Origin: Galaxea fascicularis
Lineage: Eukaryota > Cnidaria > Anthozoa > Scleractinia > Euphylliidae
DNA length: 64,000 bases
Reading direction: 5' to 3'
Assembly: GCA_948470475.1 (NCBI GenBank)
Contig: OX419336.1
Location: 25,483,005 to 25,547,004, forward strand
Of the stretch, positions 11,344 through 20,884 are shown piece by piece. Numbering within the stretch: the stretch's first letter is position 1; each line of letters starts with the position of its first letter. A model generated the notes under the pieces. That model did no database searches and was not told the origin of the DNA. It saw nothing but the letters and a program-made list of their open reading frames with translations. A program made the position numbers and the translations under genes.

Positions 11344-14300
11344 ACAGTTCCTCGTCCGAATAGTCCGACAACAGCGATGTCAGCACGGCTGCATCACGTG
11401 CAATTTTGTCGTCGTCGTCGGTGGATCCGTAACCGTAGGGGTACGACTTGAAACTGATAGGATCCACCACGCGTTTGTCAAAGACGAGACCGTACTGTTT
11501 GGTGCGCGGTGCTACGGTGATGGTTTTGGTGGCTGGGTCCCGGGTGAAGAAGTGAGGATTCACCACGGGCACGTTACACCTTTGGTCCCGAGGATCTCGC
11601 AATTCGTCCATCAGGTTGGCGCGCATCACGTCGTAGTTCAGCTGGGAGGAACCACGTACGGAACCGAGTGAAAAACCGCGCACCTTGCAACAGACTTTGC
11701 CTTGTTGGGTCTTGTACCCGTAATTTTTGGGACCGGCCGAGGTGAAATCGATGATGTAGTCGTCTCCTTCCAATTCGTTGGTCATCTCACCGAGGTAGTC
11801 TTCGAGAGGAATCTCCGACTGTCCGGGCTGCCAACGGTAAATGACAGAGTCCGTGTCAAAGTAGAGGGCCCGTTCACCCAAGGTCTTGAGATGAGTGTAC
11901 AGACGAAGACGGGCATGGCAAGTGGTGAAGGCCGCCACGAAGATATTGATTTTCCCGCTGTCGAGAAGATCGTCCTTCAGGGGGGTCGTCACGACCTCCA
12001 ACTTGTCCTCGGTGCAGATCCGGACGGCGTTGACGTGGACCAGCGGGTCAGAGACGATGTCGAAGAGTTGGGCGGGGGTGGAGACGGCACGGGTGGAGGA
12101 CTTGAGGAGATTTTCGCCGAACTTGCCCCAAAAGGAATTGAGACCCAGTTTGGCGGTCTGCTTGCGACCGGGATTCTTCCGGATGAGGTCTGGTTGGAGA
12201 GCCACGTCTTCCCGCTCACGGTAAGCGGCGACGTATTGTCGTTTTTGCTCGGGCGTCTGGGCCCAGGCGGGATAGCCGGAGGATTCCTGTTTGAGCCTCA
12301 GCCAGGTGTTGACGTAGTCGGCAAAGAGACCGCGGCGTCGCTGAGGGAAATGCCACACCTCGTGGATCCTGACGATGCGGTACCCTTGCTCCACGGCTTG
12401 CACCAGTTCGGGCGTGCACCACGTGCCGGTGAACTGGCGGTCGTCGTCGTCGTGGGAACATTGATGGGAACGGTCGTGCAAGGGTTTGGGCATTTCTTCC
12501 GCCAGACAGGTTCGACAGAGTGGGAAGGTCAATTTGCCGCCACTGCGATGAGGCAGGACGGGATGGTAGAGACCGCGGGGCGCCACCACGTCCACCTTGG
12601 CCAGTCCAAAGTAATGACCAATGTCCTGGTCCTCGGGTCGTGTGAGGACGGTGGGATGACCGACGGGGTACTCGTCGTACTTGTTGACGGTGGGGTACAA
12701 GGAGGTGACGTCCACGTAACGGATCTGTTCTCCCACCGTGGGGTCGACCTGGTAGTGGAGCGTGGCCGCATTGGTCCTCCCACCGAAAAAGGCCTCTCGG
12801 GGTGCCAGAGGCGACACGAGTTGCAGGTCGGTCAGAAAGGTCTGGAGGTCTGCGTTCGTCTTGACTCGACGGTCCCACTCGCACTCCCACTCCACGACCA
12901 GGGTGTAACCGGCAGCACGCAAAGCCTCCTCCTTGGCACGGGTGGCCTCCCTCATCTCGCCAAAGGTGCGGTCGGGGTGGAGTTTGGATTTGGAGGTACG
13001 GTTGGGAAAGCAGGACGTACAACCGTGAAACTCGTACACAGTGTTTTTAGAATCGTCGTAACCGTCCACCAGATGACGTCCGATTAATCGCACTTCACCT
13101 CCGTTGTTGGCGTGACGGATGAAATCGCAAGTCACTCCGGCTACGGGCGTGTCGGGGTAGGCCGCTGCCATCATCTCGTCCTCTGCCAGAACCTCCGGTG
13201 CGTTCTCTTCCCGGTGCTGGGTCCGACGCTGGGATTCCTGCCATGCCAACCACTGCAAGGCCTTGAAGGACTGGTTGGAGCGTGCCCCGTGCCAACCGCG
13301 AGGGGGTTCGACGGCCACGGTGTCGGGTTTCAGGAGTTTCTTGCACCAGAAACGATGACAGGCCGAGGCGATGGTAATGCATTTCTCCATGGGACGAAAC
13401 TCGGCTTCGGCGTAGAACTCCTCCTGGAACTTTTGACAACCGCCCTTCAGCAGCTTGACGTCCGAGACGCAGTACGCTTCCATCTCCCGACGAAGGTTGA
13501 AGACGTGCCCGCGACGGACTTGGTCGTCGTACCAGGTCTGGAAGGCAGCCTTGGCCTTGGAGGACATCCCATCCGGATCGTAGTATTCGGCGGCTGGCAT
13601 GGGTCCCTCGTAGTCCTGGTTGGGCAGGGTGTTGAAGAGATGTGGAAAGTACCCTTTTTGCAACTCCGTCAATCCGAAGGTGGCGGGAAAGTTCTTGAGG
13701 GGCATGGGCAGGAAACACAAGGAGTCCTTGAACGTCAACAGGTCGGAGCGGAGAGAGAAGATCTTGACCCCCACAGTGACTTGATCGGTGACTTCGCGGT
13801 GAGTCCGGTACAAATGTTTGAGGACGAACATCCCGTCGTACCCCTTGAAGTTGTGAAAGAGGATGATGACGGAACGGTCGTCCCCGTCTTCGTCCATGCA
13901 CAGTTTGTCGAGGTAGTCGAAGAACTCCGAAGTACAGTCCACTCCGTAGAAGGTGTGTGTCTGCTCCTCCTCCTCGGACTCGGCGCATATAAGGATGGGG
14001 ATCTGCTCTCCGTCGGCGGTGGTGTAGGCCTCGTAGTCCGCGTAGACCAGGAGAGGCGACTGACGTTCCACACGAGCCGTGCCTTCTTCGACGTTCATGG
14101 AGACGACGGCCTGAGCACCCACGCTGTTAAGGGGAACGGTCTTGAGACGCGGAGCGTCGCAATCCTCCCCCTCGGGTTGAATGTAACATCGGTGGTCGGA
14201 CACCTTCACGCGTTTGGTGCAGTAAGGGCATTCGGACCACCCGCACTTGTGCTTCGGATGTTTGCCTCCCACGTTGTACTCCTTCTGACAGATGGTACAT

Positions 14301-15478
14301 TTTTTCAAGGTATGGCAGAGGGACGAGGCGCGTCGGTTGGCGGTACCCTGGTAGTGTTGAGCCAGACACGCATCCCCGAAGAACGAACGATGACAGATAT
14401 GACAAGGGACGGTAGGACGAGGATGTCGGGTCGTCCGTTTGGCGGACACGTGATCGGAACAGTTCTTGGTGCGGCATGCACCACACCACTTGCCCTGGCA
14501 CGGATGATGGGTGTAATCCTCGTGGTCGTAGCCACAGTCGCACTTGTGGCAATAGTAGGAGCGAGACAGGAAGGCGGAGAACGAGTTGCAACCATCGTAA
14601 TGACTGGCCGACTTGACCAGCAATATCAACTTGTCGGACTCAGTGGGACCCTTGTAAATGATGCTGTAGGGAGGGTCGACGGTCATCACCTTGATCTGGT
14701 AGCCGGGCAGGGCAGCTTGAAACTTGGCCACCTCGTCCAAACCGCAGGGACCTTCGGGGACACCCGCCGAACGATGGAGATCACGAGCCAATCGAGCTTG
14801 CAAGGGACGACCTTTTCGGAGATTGCGGTAGTTGGGACCGCGTGCACCTTCGTCGGCTAGGGCTTGCATGGTGACGATGGCCCTCGCGCAACAGAGATCA
14901 TCGTCATTTTTGATGGTGACGATACACTGTTTGTCTATTTTCTTGACGGCAGCGGTAGCGGCACGATAACGTTTGCCGTGTCCTCGACCGGGAGCGGGTG
15001 TACGGATGAAAGTCAGTTCCGTTTGCAGTGGCGTGTCTGCATCAAAAGACTCATTGGAATTGAGTTTGCCCGCCAACGTGTGCAGGTACGTGTTCAATCG
15101 ATCGCTGCCGTCTCAGAACTCTTGGACCGTGAAGGTGGCCGACTGAAAAGGGTGGCGAAAGGTATCCGTGGTGGTCTGCAACACAAAGTGCAGACGATGG
15201 TGAGGCTCGATGGTGGGGTCTGCTCGGATTTGATCCATCACGGCACGATGAAGGGCACCCGTTAATTCTTCCCCCAAATTATCGTCCCGCGTCGGGTCGC
15301 GACGGTGCGTCAGGGTGGCATCGAACACGCGTCTGTCCGCCACGTTTCTCCAGCGTTGGCGCGGAGCGGTGGGCACGAGATGAAAATCGAACAAATTCCC
15401 ACCTGTTTGATTGCTGGCCTCGACCGTGTCCATCATTTCATTCAATTCCTCGTCTGTCACGTGGTTGGTCCAATCCAT
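11342..15478 (-). pseudogene. polB: protein-primed family B DNA polymerase (pPolB), one in-frame TGA
   Basis: Replicates the linear element from a protein primer. The frame starts at ATG 15478 and ends at 11342. It is open except for one TGA at 15113-15115 (about codon 122), flanked on both sides by sequence typical of the family. The following open part could only begin at a TTG, so it is not a separate gene. A Cys/His-rich segment (about 14230-14560) precedes the exonuclease motifs VYADYEAY (about 14035), HNFKGYDGMF (about 13840) and YCVSDVKLL (about 13460). Polymerase motifs A DVTSLYPTVN (about 12700), B KLGLNSFWGKFG (about 12135) and C YFDTDSVIY (about 11850) are complete. The TGA could be a CGA transition. 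The 3' end overlaps the inverted repeat by two bases. Confidence 0.93.
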
Positions 15479-15835
15479 GATGATGGTCAACTACTACTGC
15501 TTGCAAGAGCACACACAGGAAAAAATGAGTGCTCTCTCGTACGCGCCGGGTCTTATATACACGGACGTCACGTCACCATGTCAATCATTGGACGTCAGAG
15601 TCTGAATGGGGGTATCCCTCCAATAGCGTGAAAGCAGAGGGTTGGCATGGAAATGTGACGTCACGTCACCATGGCGATGCATTGGACGTCAGAGTCAGAA
15701 TGGGGGGATGGGGGGGTATCCCCCCAATAGCACGTGAACGAGGGTTGGCATGGCAATGTGACGTCAGAACCCAGAGTGTATAAGAAGGGACGAGTGCGAG
15801 GACCGCCATTTTCACTTCTTCTCGAGTCTTTGAAT
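15479..15835. promoter_or_regulatory. bidirectional promoter between PolB and the RING gene, with two tandem modules
   Basis: A TATA-like box faces left at about 15559-15552 (TATATAAG on the minus strand) and another faces right at 15779-15784 (TATAAG). Between them lie two tandem units of about 90-110 bp (about 15567-15655 and 15656-15770). Each has the CRE-like GACGTCA at both ends, a G-run followed by ggtatcccccc, and gttggcatgg(c/a)aatgtgacgtc. A third unit, inverted, lies at 30307-30400 between the other divergent gene pair. Gene orientation makes a shared promoter likely; the factor names are inference from motif shape. Confidence 0.6.
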
Positions 15836-16138
15836 ATGTCAGAAAAAAGAGAATACGTTATGATCAATGGTGAGATGTGGGAGTTGGCTCCCACGCCTTT
15901 AAGCAATGACCGTTGTGTCATTTGTCTAGAGAAATACAAAGGACCGATGTACCGAGGAGGACCCATTCGTCCACGGAAAATGGCCTGCTGCGGTGTGCCG
16001 ATCCACGAGCCGTGTGCGAGGCAGCTCCTGGATCACACGCCGGACGGAGTGATACCCCGCTGCCCGCATTGCCGAGAAGTGAGACACATACCACACTCGC
16101 CGTGCCAGTGCTCTTTCTGCCGAGGAACTTCACCCTGA
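15836..16138 (+). CDS. small RING-finger protein, probable E3 ubiquitin ligase
   Basis: A 100-residue protein. ATG 15836 lies 52 bases downstream of a TATA-like box. Cysteines and a histidine are spaced as in a RING: CVICLEKYKG, then ACCGVPIHEPCARQLL, then CPHC. A second Cys cluster, CQCSFC, lies at the C-terminus. RING domains bind E2 enzymes and promote ubiquitin transfer. Small viral RING proteins often act on host defence or cell-cycle factors, but no target can be read here. It is divergent from PolB and convergent with the PLA2-like gene. The longer frame beginning at 15734 has no ATG and is not used here. Confidence 0.8.
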   Translation: MSEKREYVMINGEMWELAPTPLSNDRCVICLEKYKGPMYRGGPIRPRKMACCGVPIHEPCARQLLDHTPDGVIPRCPHCREVRHIPHSPCQCSFCRGTSP

Positions 16139-16251
16139 CGACCCGGACCGCCCCACGGACAAGACCCAAGGGGGTTTTTCAACCCCCGCCTTAAATGTCA
16201 AGAAAGTCAATGACCACACATATATGCATGGCGTGTGTTTTTTTATTGAAC
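16139..16251. terminator. convergent gene-end region with minus-strand poly(A) signal
   Basis: Short spacer between convergent genes. On the minus strand AATAAA at 16247-16242 lies just downstream of the PLA2-like stop codon, suited to ending leftward transcripts. Confidence 0.5.
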
Positions 16252-16623
16252 TCATAAACCTAGTTTTACTTTAGCGTGCATGATGTTTTTGACGATGGCT
16301 TCCGTCCACGTCTTCTTGCCCGGTAAATTCTTGATCTTTTCGATCATTTTCTTGTCGGCTGCATGCTTGTCTTTCAACGACTTGGCCTTGTCGTAATCGA
16401 TGTCGTGTTGCTTGGCAATGCGATCCAATCGGTTGATCCCAGGATCCCCTCGGGCTAGACGTTTCTTGAGATGCGTACCCGGTCCCATGTACTGATACCC
16501 GGGCCAATGAAATTCGAGGCCGGTCTTTCCCAACCATTTCTGCACGTCTAGACCGTGTCCTCTCTGCCCCCGCTTACGTTTGGAACGTCTCACCACCCGT
16601 CGCCGTCCGACCACTCTTCCCAT
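16252..16623 (-). CDS. parvovirus-type phospholipase A2-like virion protein
   Basis: A 123-residue protein from ATG 16623. A basic N-terminus contains QRGHG (residues 20-24), a possible protease site. A PLA2-like core follows: YMGPGTHL (calcium-loop-like), then PGINRLDRIAKQHDIDY with the catalytic HD pair. This pattern matches the VP1-unique PLA2 of parvoviruses, also known in adintoviruses. In those viruses the enzyme cuts membrane phospholipid during endosomal escape. The protein here is presumably packaged, as its basic leader and location among virion genes suggest. A TTG at 16680 extends the frame but is not a likely start. It overlaps the end of the upstream gene (16590). Confidence 0.75.
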   Translation of the reverse strand: MGRVVGRRRVVRRSKRKRGQRGHGLDVQKWLGKTGLEFHWPGYQYMGPGTHLKKRLARGDPGINRLDRIAKQHDIDYDKAKSLKDKHAADKKMIEKIKNLPGKKTWTEAIVKNIMHAKVKLGL

Positions 16624-17381
16624 TGTTTCGTGCGGTGAGGTAACGGTCGTAAGTTCCGTAACGGTCGTCTGTCGTCCCAATCTGAGTCATCCTCGTCCGT
16701 GTCACTGCCTTTTGTCCCCTTGAACTTCTCCCGGAGGGCACGTTCCATGATCGACTCCATGGGGGCTTTGCCTTTGCCTTTGCCTTTGCCTTTGGGTTTG
16801 GGAGTCGGTTTCAATTTCTTGATGGCATCGGCCAAATCCTCATCGTGGAAGGGAAAGGGACTGGGATCGCGTCCACTCGGACCCGGCTGAGGGGAAAGGG
16901 GTGGCGGCGGTGGTGGAAACGGTTCGTCGTCGTCGTCGCCAAAGGTCAGCGGTCTGGGTTTGCGTTTTGGTTTGGATGGAAGTGGCGGTCTGCGTTTGGG
17001 TGTCACGTCGGTCTGACCGGGCGCAGGTGTCGCACTCGACTTGGACGGACCCATGGCGCGGACCATTCGTTTCATCCACTTGTGAAGGGAAGGGGTCACC
17101 AGTTCGTCCCCCTCGAAGGGGTCCTCTTCCTCTTGCGCACCGGTGGAGCTGGGTAGATTGAATTGTCTTATCTTGTTGGACGCTCAAGCGAAAGCGCGCG
17201 ATACGGGTAACAGTTTGGCCATCTTCTCGTCCGGCGTCAAGGTGGGATCGCGCAAGAGACGTCGTTTCTTGGCTCCCAATCGAGCAGCGTTGGTGAGAGC
17301 GGCATTTTCTGTCAAATCCGCTTTCACTTGAGCTACGGTCTGAGGGTCTTCACTGGCAGGCACCAGAATGAACTCTTCCAT
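16590..17381 (-). pseudogene. LVPA-type conserved Polinton protein, interrupted by one TGA
   Basis: The frame opens at ATG 17381 with MEEFILVPAS, an N-terminus I associate with conserved Polinton proteins of unknown role; an in-frame ATG lies at 17417. It continues AARLGAKKRRLL...PDEKMAKLL, then meets TGA at 17184-17186. The same frame stays open to 16590. The second half is acidic, then proline- and lysine-rich (KGKGKGKGK, poly-Pro, DDDDEPF) and ends in WEEWSDGDGW. No ATG lies between the TGA and about 17075, so the second half looks like the rest of one gene and not a new one. The TGA fits a CGA transition. A structural or scaffolding role is possible but unproven. Confidence 0.6.
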
Positions 17382-17613
17382 CGCACGCGTAGGTCTCCAG
17401 AATGAGCCGAAAGGCATCGCACACCCCCTTTTCTTCTATTCGGGGATCGTTCCACACCAAACGACACCTCGGACACAACAAAATTCCTTTCAAACGATGA
17501 ACGAGAATGGTCAGTTTCAGGTTCTCGTCGGTTCTCTTCTCCAACTGGGCTTGCAAGTGACTGATTTTCAGATTACTCTCCTTCAGGAGATCGATCAAGT
17601 GAGGTAATGACAT
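17350..17613 (-). CDS. coiled-coil protein with a CxxC pair, unknown function
   Basis: An 87-residue protein from ATG 17613. Residues 1-50 form a heptad-like helix (LIDLLKESNLKISHLQAQLEK). CPRC follows in the middle, and further cysteines lie near the end (CDAF, YACDGRVHSGAC), possibly a zinc site. It overlaps the start of the downstream LVPA-type gene and the end of the upstream gene (17595), typical of tightly packed viral genes. Family unknown to me. Confidence 0.55.
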   Translation of the reverse strand: MSLPHLIDLLKESNLKISHLQAQLEKRTDENLKLTILVHRLKGILLCPRCRLVWNDPRIEEKGVCDAFRLILETYACDGRVHSGACQ

Positions 17614-17909
17614 GTCTGCTTCAACGCTTGCCAAAATCCACTTCCCTTTTGCGCTTGGAGAACCTTGCGTCTCTTCAACACGCTGTCTTTGCGCCGGACC
17701 AACTGTCGCAAGGGTGTTTTGTACCTGCGGAGACGAGCCACGACCGACGGAGGTACCGCGTGATTACCTCGCAACGTGTTCATCACGATCTCGCTCACGG
17801 CGTTGATCTGATCTTTGTTGGCATGTTGCAAAATGTCTTTGCGGGTCTGATGTTTGGCCTCGTCCAAGAGAGACCTCAGGAATCCCCACTGTCGTCGAAT
17901 GCGTTTCAT
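17595..17909 (-). CDS. conserved small basic Polinton protein
   Basis: A 104-residue protein from ATG 17909. It begins MKRIRRQWGFLRSL and contains ILQHANKDQINAVSEI and NTLRGNH, then LRRYKTPLRQLVRRKDS and a Gly-Phe segment near the end. I recognise this arrangement as a small conserved family seen with Polinton-like elements. Its function is not established. The high Arg/Lys content suggests nucleic-acid or virion-core contact. A GATAAAAA motif lies 34-39 bases upstream (17948-17943). Confidence 0.65.
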   Translation of the reverse strand: MKRIRRQWGFLRSLLDEAKHQTRKDILQHANKDQINAVSEIVMNTLRGNHAVPPSVVARLRRYKTPLRQLVRRKDSVLKRRKVLQAQKGSGFWQALKQTCHYLT

Positions 17910-17945
17910 ACCGTCTGATGGGTGGGAGGGTGGTGTGGACCGTTT

Positions 17946-18218
17946 TTATCGCCGTGTCATCCCTCGGTCCTTCAAAATTTGCATGAGGTCGTGAACACCC
18001 CTGACTTGACGATCCGCGTCCTCTTCCATACTACGCAGCAAGTGCGGGAACTCCGATTCTCGACCGCGGGCGTACTTGTCGTACGATATCCCTTTGTCGA
18101 GTAGATACAAGAGATCGTCTAAAAAATCATGTCGGGCGGTATATCGAGGCGTGTGCTCCAATTCACCCTCGATGACCTTGTATAATGCACGTTGGAACTG
18201 AGATCTTGTCACCACCAT
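17946..18218 (-). CDS. hypothetical 90-residue protein
   Basis: ATG 18218 (MVVTRSQFQRALYKVIEG) starts a short mixed-charge, largely helical protein with HDFLDDLLYLLDKG and a basic end. An upstream extension without ATG was ignored. A (T)AATAAAAT motif lies about 40 bases upstream. No domain was recognised. Its position among virion genes suggests a minor structural or assembly role, which is inference. Confidence 0.5.
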   Translation of the reverse strand: MVVTRSQFQRALYKVIEGELEHTPRYTARHDFLDDLLYLLDKGISYDKYARGRESEFPHLLRSMEEDADRQVRGVHDLMQILKDRGMTRR

Positions 18219-18265
18219 GGTTTCCGCACGAATGAAGGGAGCGGACCCTTCTCCCGGCCATTTTA

Positions 18266-18583
18266 TTACATGATGGTACACGCATCGGCTTTCTTGGCGT
18301 ATCCCTTCTTCAACAACCACGAATCGTAGGAGTCGTTGCTTCCACTCTGACGATATTCCTTCTTGTAACCTGCCACCAACCGTTTATCATGCTGGTTCTC
18401 GGCCTTGGTAGGTATATGCCACATTTTAGGATCCGTGAGCAATTCGAACCCTTTCTTGACATCCACCACAAAAGGCATCATACCACCACGCTGCTTGCGA
18501 CGTTTCGTCGTTGTCTTCTTCTTTTTACTACCACCTCGTTGACGAGTCGTCCGTCGTCGTCGCGTCACTCTTTGCTTGGGCAT
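18266..18583 (-). CDS. basic virion-type protein with two QRGG motifs
   Basis: A 105-residue protein from ATG 18583. The first 34 residues are almost all Arg, Lys, Thr and Gly and hold QRGG at residues 15-18 and 31-34. The rest is a folded-looking domain (FELLTDPKMWHIP... SYDSWLLKKGYAKK). XXGG-X is close to the cleavage pattern of adenovirus protease, and an adenain-like protease is encoded at 21116-21730. By analogy with adenovirus core proteins, the leader may be trimmed in maturing particles. A GATAAAAA motif sits upstream (18632-18625). Confidence 0.6.
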   Translation of the reverse strand: MPKQRVTRRRRTTRQRGGSKKKKTTTKRRKQRGGMMPFVVDVKKGFELLTDPKMWHIPTKAENQHDKRLVAGYKKEYRQSGSNDSYDSWLLKKGYAKKADACTIM

Positions 18584-18627
18584 GTTCGCTTGTGGAGTGA
18601 CCCCTCGTAGACAGTGCGTGCCCTTTT

Positions 18628-18903
18628 TTATCGTCTGGAGATCCAACCGTCCAAGGCTTGCGTCGTTTTCTTCAATCCCGATCGCGCTGTGCCCTTGGCT
18701 TTGCGTTTGAGGGCACTCATGGCTTTGCGCTTCAGAGTGGTCAGGGCTTTCTTGGCCCCCGCTTTGGCCACCGACCCTGCCACACCCACGGCCGCTGCTT
18801 TCCCCAAGGCCTTCAAAACCGGAATGACCACTGAGGCCGCTGGGATCGCACCACCTCTTTGACCTCGTCTTCTTCTTCGTTTGCGTCTACCGGTCTTGGG
18901 CAT
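18628..18903 (-). CDS. small basic, amphipathic virion-type protein with QRGG motif
   Basis: A 91-residue protein from ATG 18903. The Arg-rich leader ends in QRGG (residues 15-18). A hydrophobic Ala/Val/Gly-rich helix follows (VVIPVLKALGKAAAVGVAG), then an Ala-Lys-rich basic tail. The order basic leader, GG site, amphipathic helix recalls adenovirus precursor proteins VI, VII and X in style; homology is not claimed. A membrane-active or genome-condensing role after cleavage is possible. Confidence 0.55.
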   Translation of the reverse strand: MPKTGRRKRRRRRGQRGGAIPAASVVIPVLKALGKAAAVGVAGSVAKAGAKKALTTLKRKAMSALKRKAKGTARSGLKKTTQALDGWISRR

Positions 18904-18909
18904 GTCTCT

Positions 18910-19854
18910 CTATCCGACGAACCACTCCAAAGGTAACAATTTTCCACTGCCGGATTGACTCGATGTGTTCGGTGTCGTGTGTCTCGACGAATTGCGATGC
19001 ACTTCGGGTGGTCGTCCGTCCTTATACACGATGGTCGTGGTATGCGTCTCGGTCACCGAATGAGCCCCGCGACGTCCGATCCTACGACGTTGTCCTTCCA
19101 CGACTCTGTCGTAATTTCTTCTCAGACTGCGTGTCGGAACTCTAGCGGCCGACCCGGGTGTCGGAGGAGTATGACGACTGGCAGCGACGGATCCCGGTGC
19201 ACTGGTCGTCGGGCTAGGTGCACCCCAACTGGGAGGAGAGCGTCGTGGCGTCCCCAACGAATCGTCCGAATCCCTGGGACGTCCTCGTCGGCTCGTGGCC
19301 GTGGTGGTCGTGGTCGTCCTGGTCATGGCCCCCGTTCGACGACGTCTATTCTGTCGTTCGACCAAGGCTCTCAAACGAGCCGGTGGGTCCCCAAATCGAC
19401 GAGCGTTGCTGGCCGCTCTGGCTCGTGCCACTCCATCGGACGGTAACAAGGACGCGGCTCCCACGGCACCGAACGGTGGTGCCGACGCACCGGACGGAGG
19501 TGCCGACGCACTGGTGACGGTGGTCGATCCCGCGGCTCCGACCGGTATGTCGACGTTCACTCCCCTCGGAGAGACGCCGATGGGGGGTGCAGGACCCGCG
19601 CGGATAGGCACGGGAGAAAGAGACGTGGTCTGTAAGGCGGAGGTCACCCCGATGTTGTCCGTCGAGTCTCGTGTCAGGGGCGACGACGACGAAATGATGG
19701 CATGGGGAAAGAGGTCCGAAAGCACATCGTCCGGATCGAACATGAGATCCTCCGCACCGTGGGTTATCCCCAATTGCGAGTGGAAAGGCGTCACGCGCGG
19801 AGTCGACAGACGTCGTTGTCTTTCCGCCTCGCGTGCGGTGTCGAACGAACTCAT
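18910..19854 (-). CDS. 314-residue Ser/Thr/Pro-rich, mostly disordered protein
   Basis: ATG 19854 begins MSSFDTAREAERQRRLST. Most of the chain is low-complexity Ser, Thr, Pro, Ala and Gly, with basic patches (RQNRRRRTG, RRNYDRVVEGQRRRIGRRG) and a more ordered end (TETHTTTIVYKDGRPPEVH). It lies between the small virion-type genes and the ATPase. This makes a scaffold, cement or internal virion protein plausible, but no family was recognised. GC-rich antisense frames over it are shadows. Confidence 0.5.
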   Translation of the reverse strand: MSSFDTAREAERQRRLSTPRVTPFHSQLGITHGAEDLMFDPDDVLSDLFPHAIISSSSPLTRDSTDNIGVTSALQTTSLSPVPIRAGPAPPIGVSPRGVNVDIPVGAAGSTTVTSASAPPSGASAPPFGAVGAASLLPSDGVARARAASNARRFGDPPARLRALVERQNRRRRTGAMTRTTTTTTATSRRGRPRDSDDSLGTPRRSPPSWGAPSPTTSAPGSVAASRHTPPTPGSAARVPTRSLRRNYDRVVEGQRRRIGRRGAHSVTETHTTTIVYKDGRPPEVHRNSSRHTTPNTSSQSGSGKLLPLEWFVG

Positions 19855-19858
19855 GCTT

Positions 19859-20523
19859 CTACGATGACGTCTTCTTGGGTTTGTAAAGTCTAGGGTAGGT
19901 GCCTTTCTCTTTTAAGATGTGCGTCCACAGGCGATGATCGTCGGGCGTTTGCGCGTGAAAATCCATCACCAAATAACTGTAGGGTCGACTCGTGGCTTTC
20001 TGAAAGACCGTCATGACATCCTTCCAGTTCTTAGGAAACGCTTGTAATAAACAACCGTGCGTACGCCCACCGTATCGCGCGGGTTCTTGAAGGCCACGAT
20101 GTAATGCACGTTCCTCGAGATGGTCTTGGCGAATTTACCGGCGGGAAAAAGATCTTGGGTGATGTAGATCACCGAGACGTTGCGGTGATGAGAATGTTTG
20201 GTGAAAATGTCCATGACCGTCTTGTCGTTCCCGCACTCGTCCATCAAATCGTCCATCACCAACAATCCACCTCCCGTCGGACGGAACCACTCGTCCAAAT
20301 CCTCTACCGTCGGCACACCTTCGTGAAAATGGATCTTGGGTTTGCACGTCTTGGCCATCTCCTGGAATTTGTCTTGCATGGCCCCGTAACAATAATGCAC
20401 GTTGGGTTTCAATCCTTGAAAATAATGCGTCGCATCGTGAAGGAGTTTGGAAACGAACACCGTTTTGCCGCAATTGGACGGTCCGGCAATCAACACGCTG
20501 CACGGTGTCTTGAAGAACTTCAT
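19859..20523 (-). pseudogene. genome-packaging ATPase (FtsK/HerA type), frameshifted near 20054
   Basis: From ATG 20523, Walker A GPSNCGKT is at residues 14-21 and Walker B LLVMDD at about 87-92. ITQDLFPAGK and the family feature FKNPRDTVGVRT follow. These ATPases drive DNA into the capsid in Polintons and related viruses. The reading frame ends early at 20011. The typical C-terminal sequence, with a conserved Phe-Pro and Trp and a final Lys-rich tail, is found in another frame down to a TAG at 19859-19861. One base is missing near 20051-20057. Everything else is intact, so this is a single recent lesion or an assembly error. Confidence 0.85.
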
Positions 20524-20527
20524 GCCT

Positions 20528-20884
20528 TCAACTCCAAAGCAAATGATCCAATTTCACGCGGGTCCACCCTAATTTCTGCCCTAATCGACGCAAGTAAGAC
20601 GTCATGGTCATGCCGCGGGTGATGGGTAAACGATACCGACGATGTTCCACGGGTACTTTGCGCAGGAAACTATTCAACGTCAGATAATCCTTCACGCCGA
20701 GGGTTCGACGTTTTTTCGTCTTGCGTGATCTCTTTCGGGAATGCCTTTGCTCAAGGTCATGAATCTTTTCGGCGAAGCGTGATTGTCCAGCTGTTAGTCC
20801 ACCCTGCCCAAATGCTTCTCCCATCGCTTGTCCCAACAACGTTGCCTCCTCATTCAAAGTCGTCAAAGGCACGCGCCTGGCCAT
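20528..20884 (-). CDS. basic 118-residue protein, unknown function
   Basis: ATG 20884 (MARRVPLTTLNEEATLLG). An N-terminal helix contains GEAFGQGGLTAGQSRFAEKI, then a strongly basic stretch RKRSRKTKKRRTLG, then a C-terminal domain (DYLTLNSFLRK ... LRRLGQKLGW). Its stop lies four bases before the ATPase start, suggesting a shared transcript. DNA binding or a packaging-accessory role is possible but not shown. Confidence 0.5.
   Translation of the reverse strand: MARRVPLTTLNEEATLLGQAMGEAFGQGGLTAGQSRFAEKIHDLEQRHSRKRSRKTKKRRTLGVKDYLTLNSFLRKVPVEHRRYRLPITRGMTMTSYLRRLGQKLGWTRVKLDHLLWS

Noticed and set aside
12216..14591. Several Arg/Pro/Ser-rich minus-strand frames inside PolB
   Set aside because: Off-frame translations of the polymerase gene with typical GC-driven composition.
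11702..14860. Long plus-strand frames (about 461 and 582 codons) opposite PolB
   Set aside because: They lie antisense to a polymerase with all catalytic motifs, have low-complexity Gly/Val/Asp-rich translations and no domains. GC-rich coding DNA readily produces such shadows.
15113..17186. Recoding of TGA (selenocysteine or readthrough) to explain in-frame stops in PolB and the LVPA-type gene
   Set aside because: Other genes of the element end in TGA, the bases after the stops (GAC, GCG) are not the known readthrough context, and no stem-loop was evident. CpG decay explains both more simply.
19295..19867. 190-codon plus-strand frame opposite the Ser/Thr/Pro-rich gene
   Set aside because: It begins with poly-valine from a repetitive Thr-codon region on the other strand and has no promoter or domain support.
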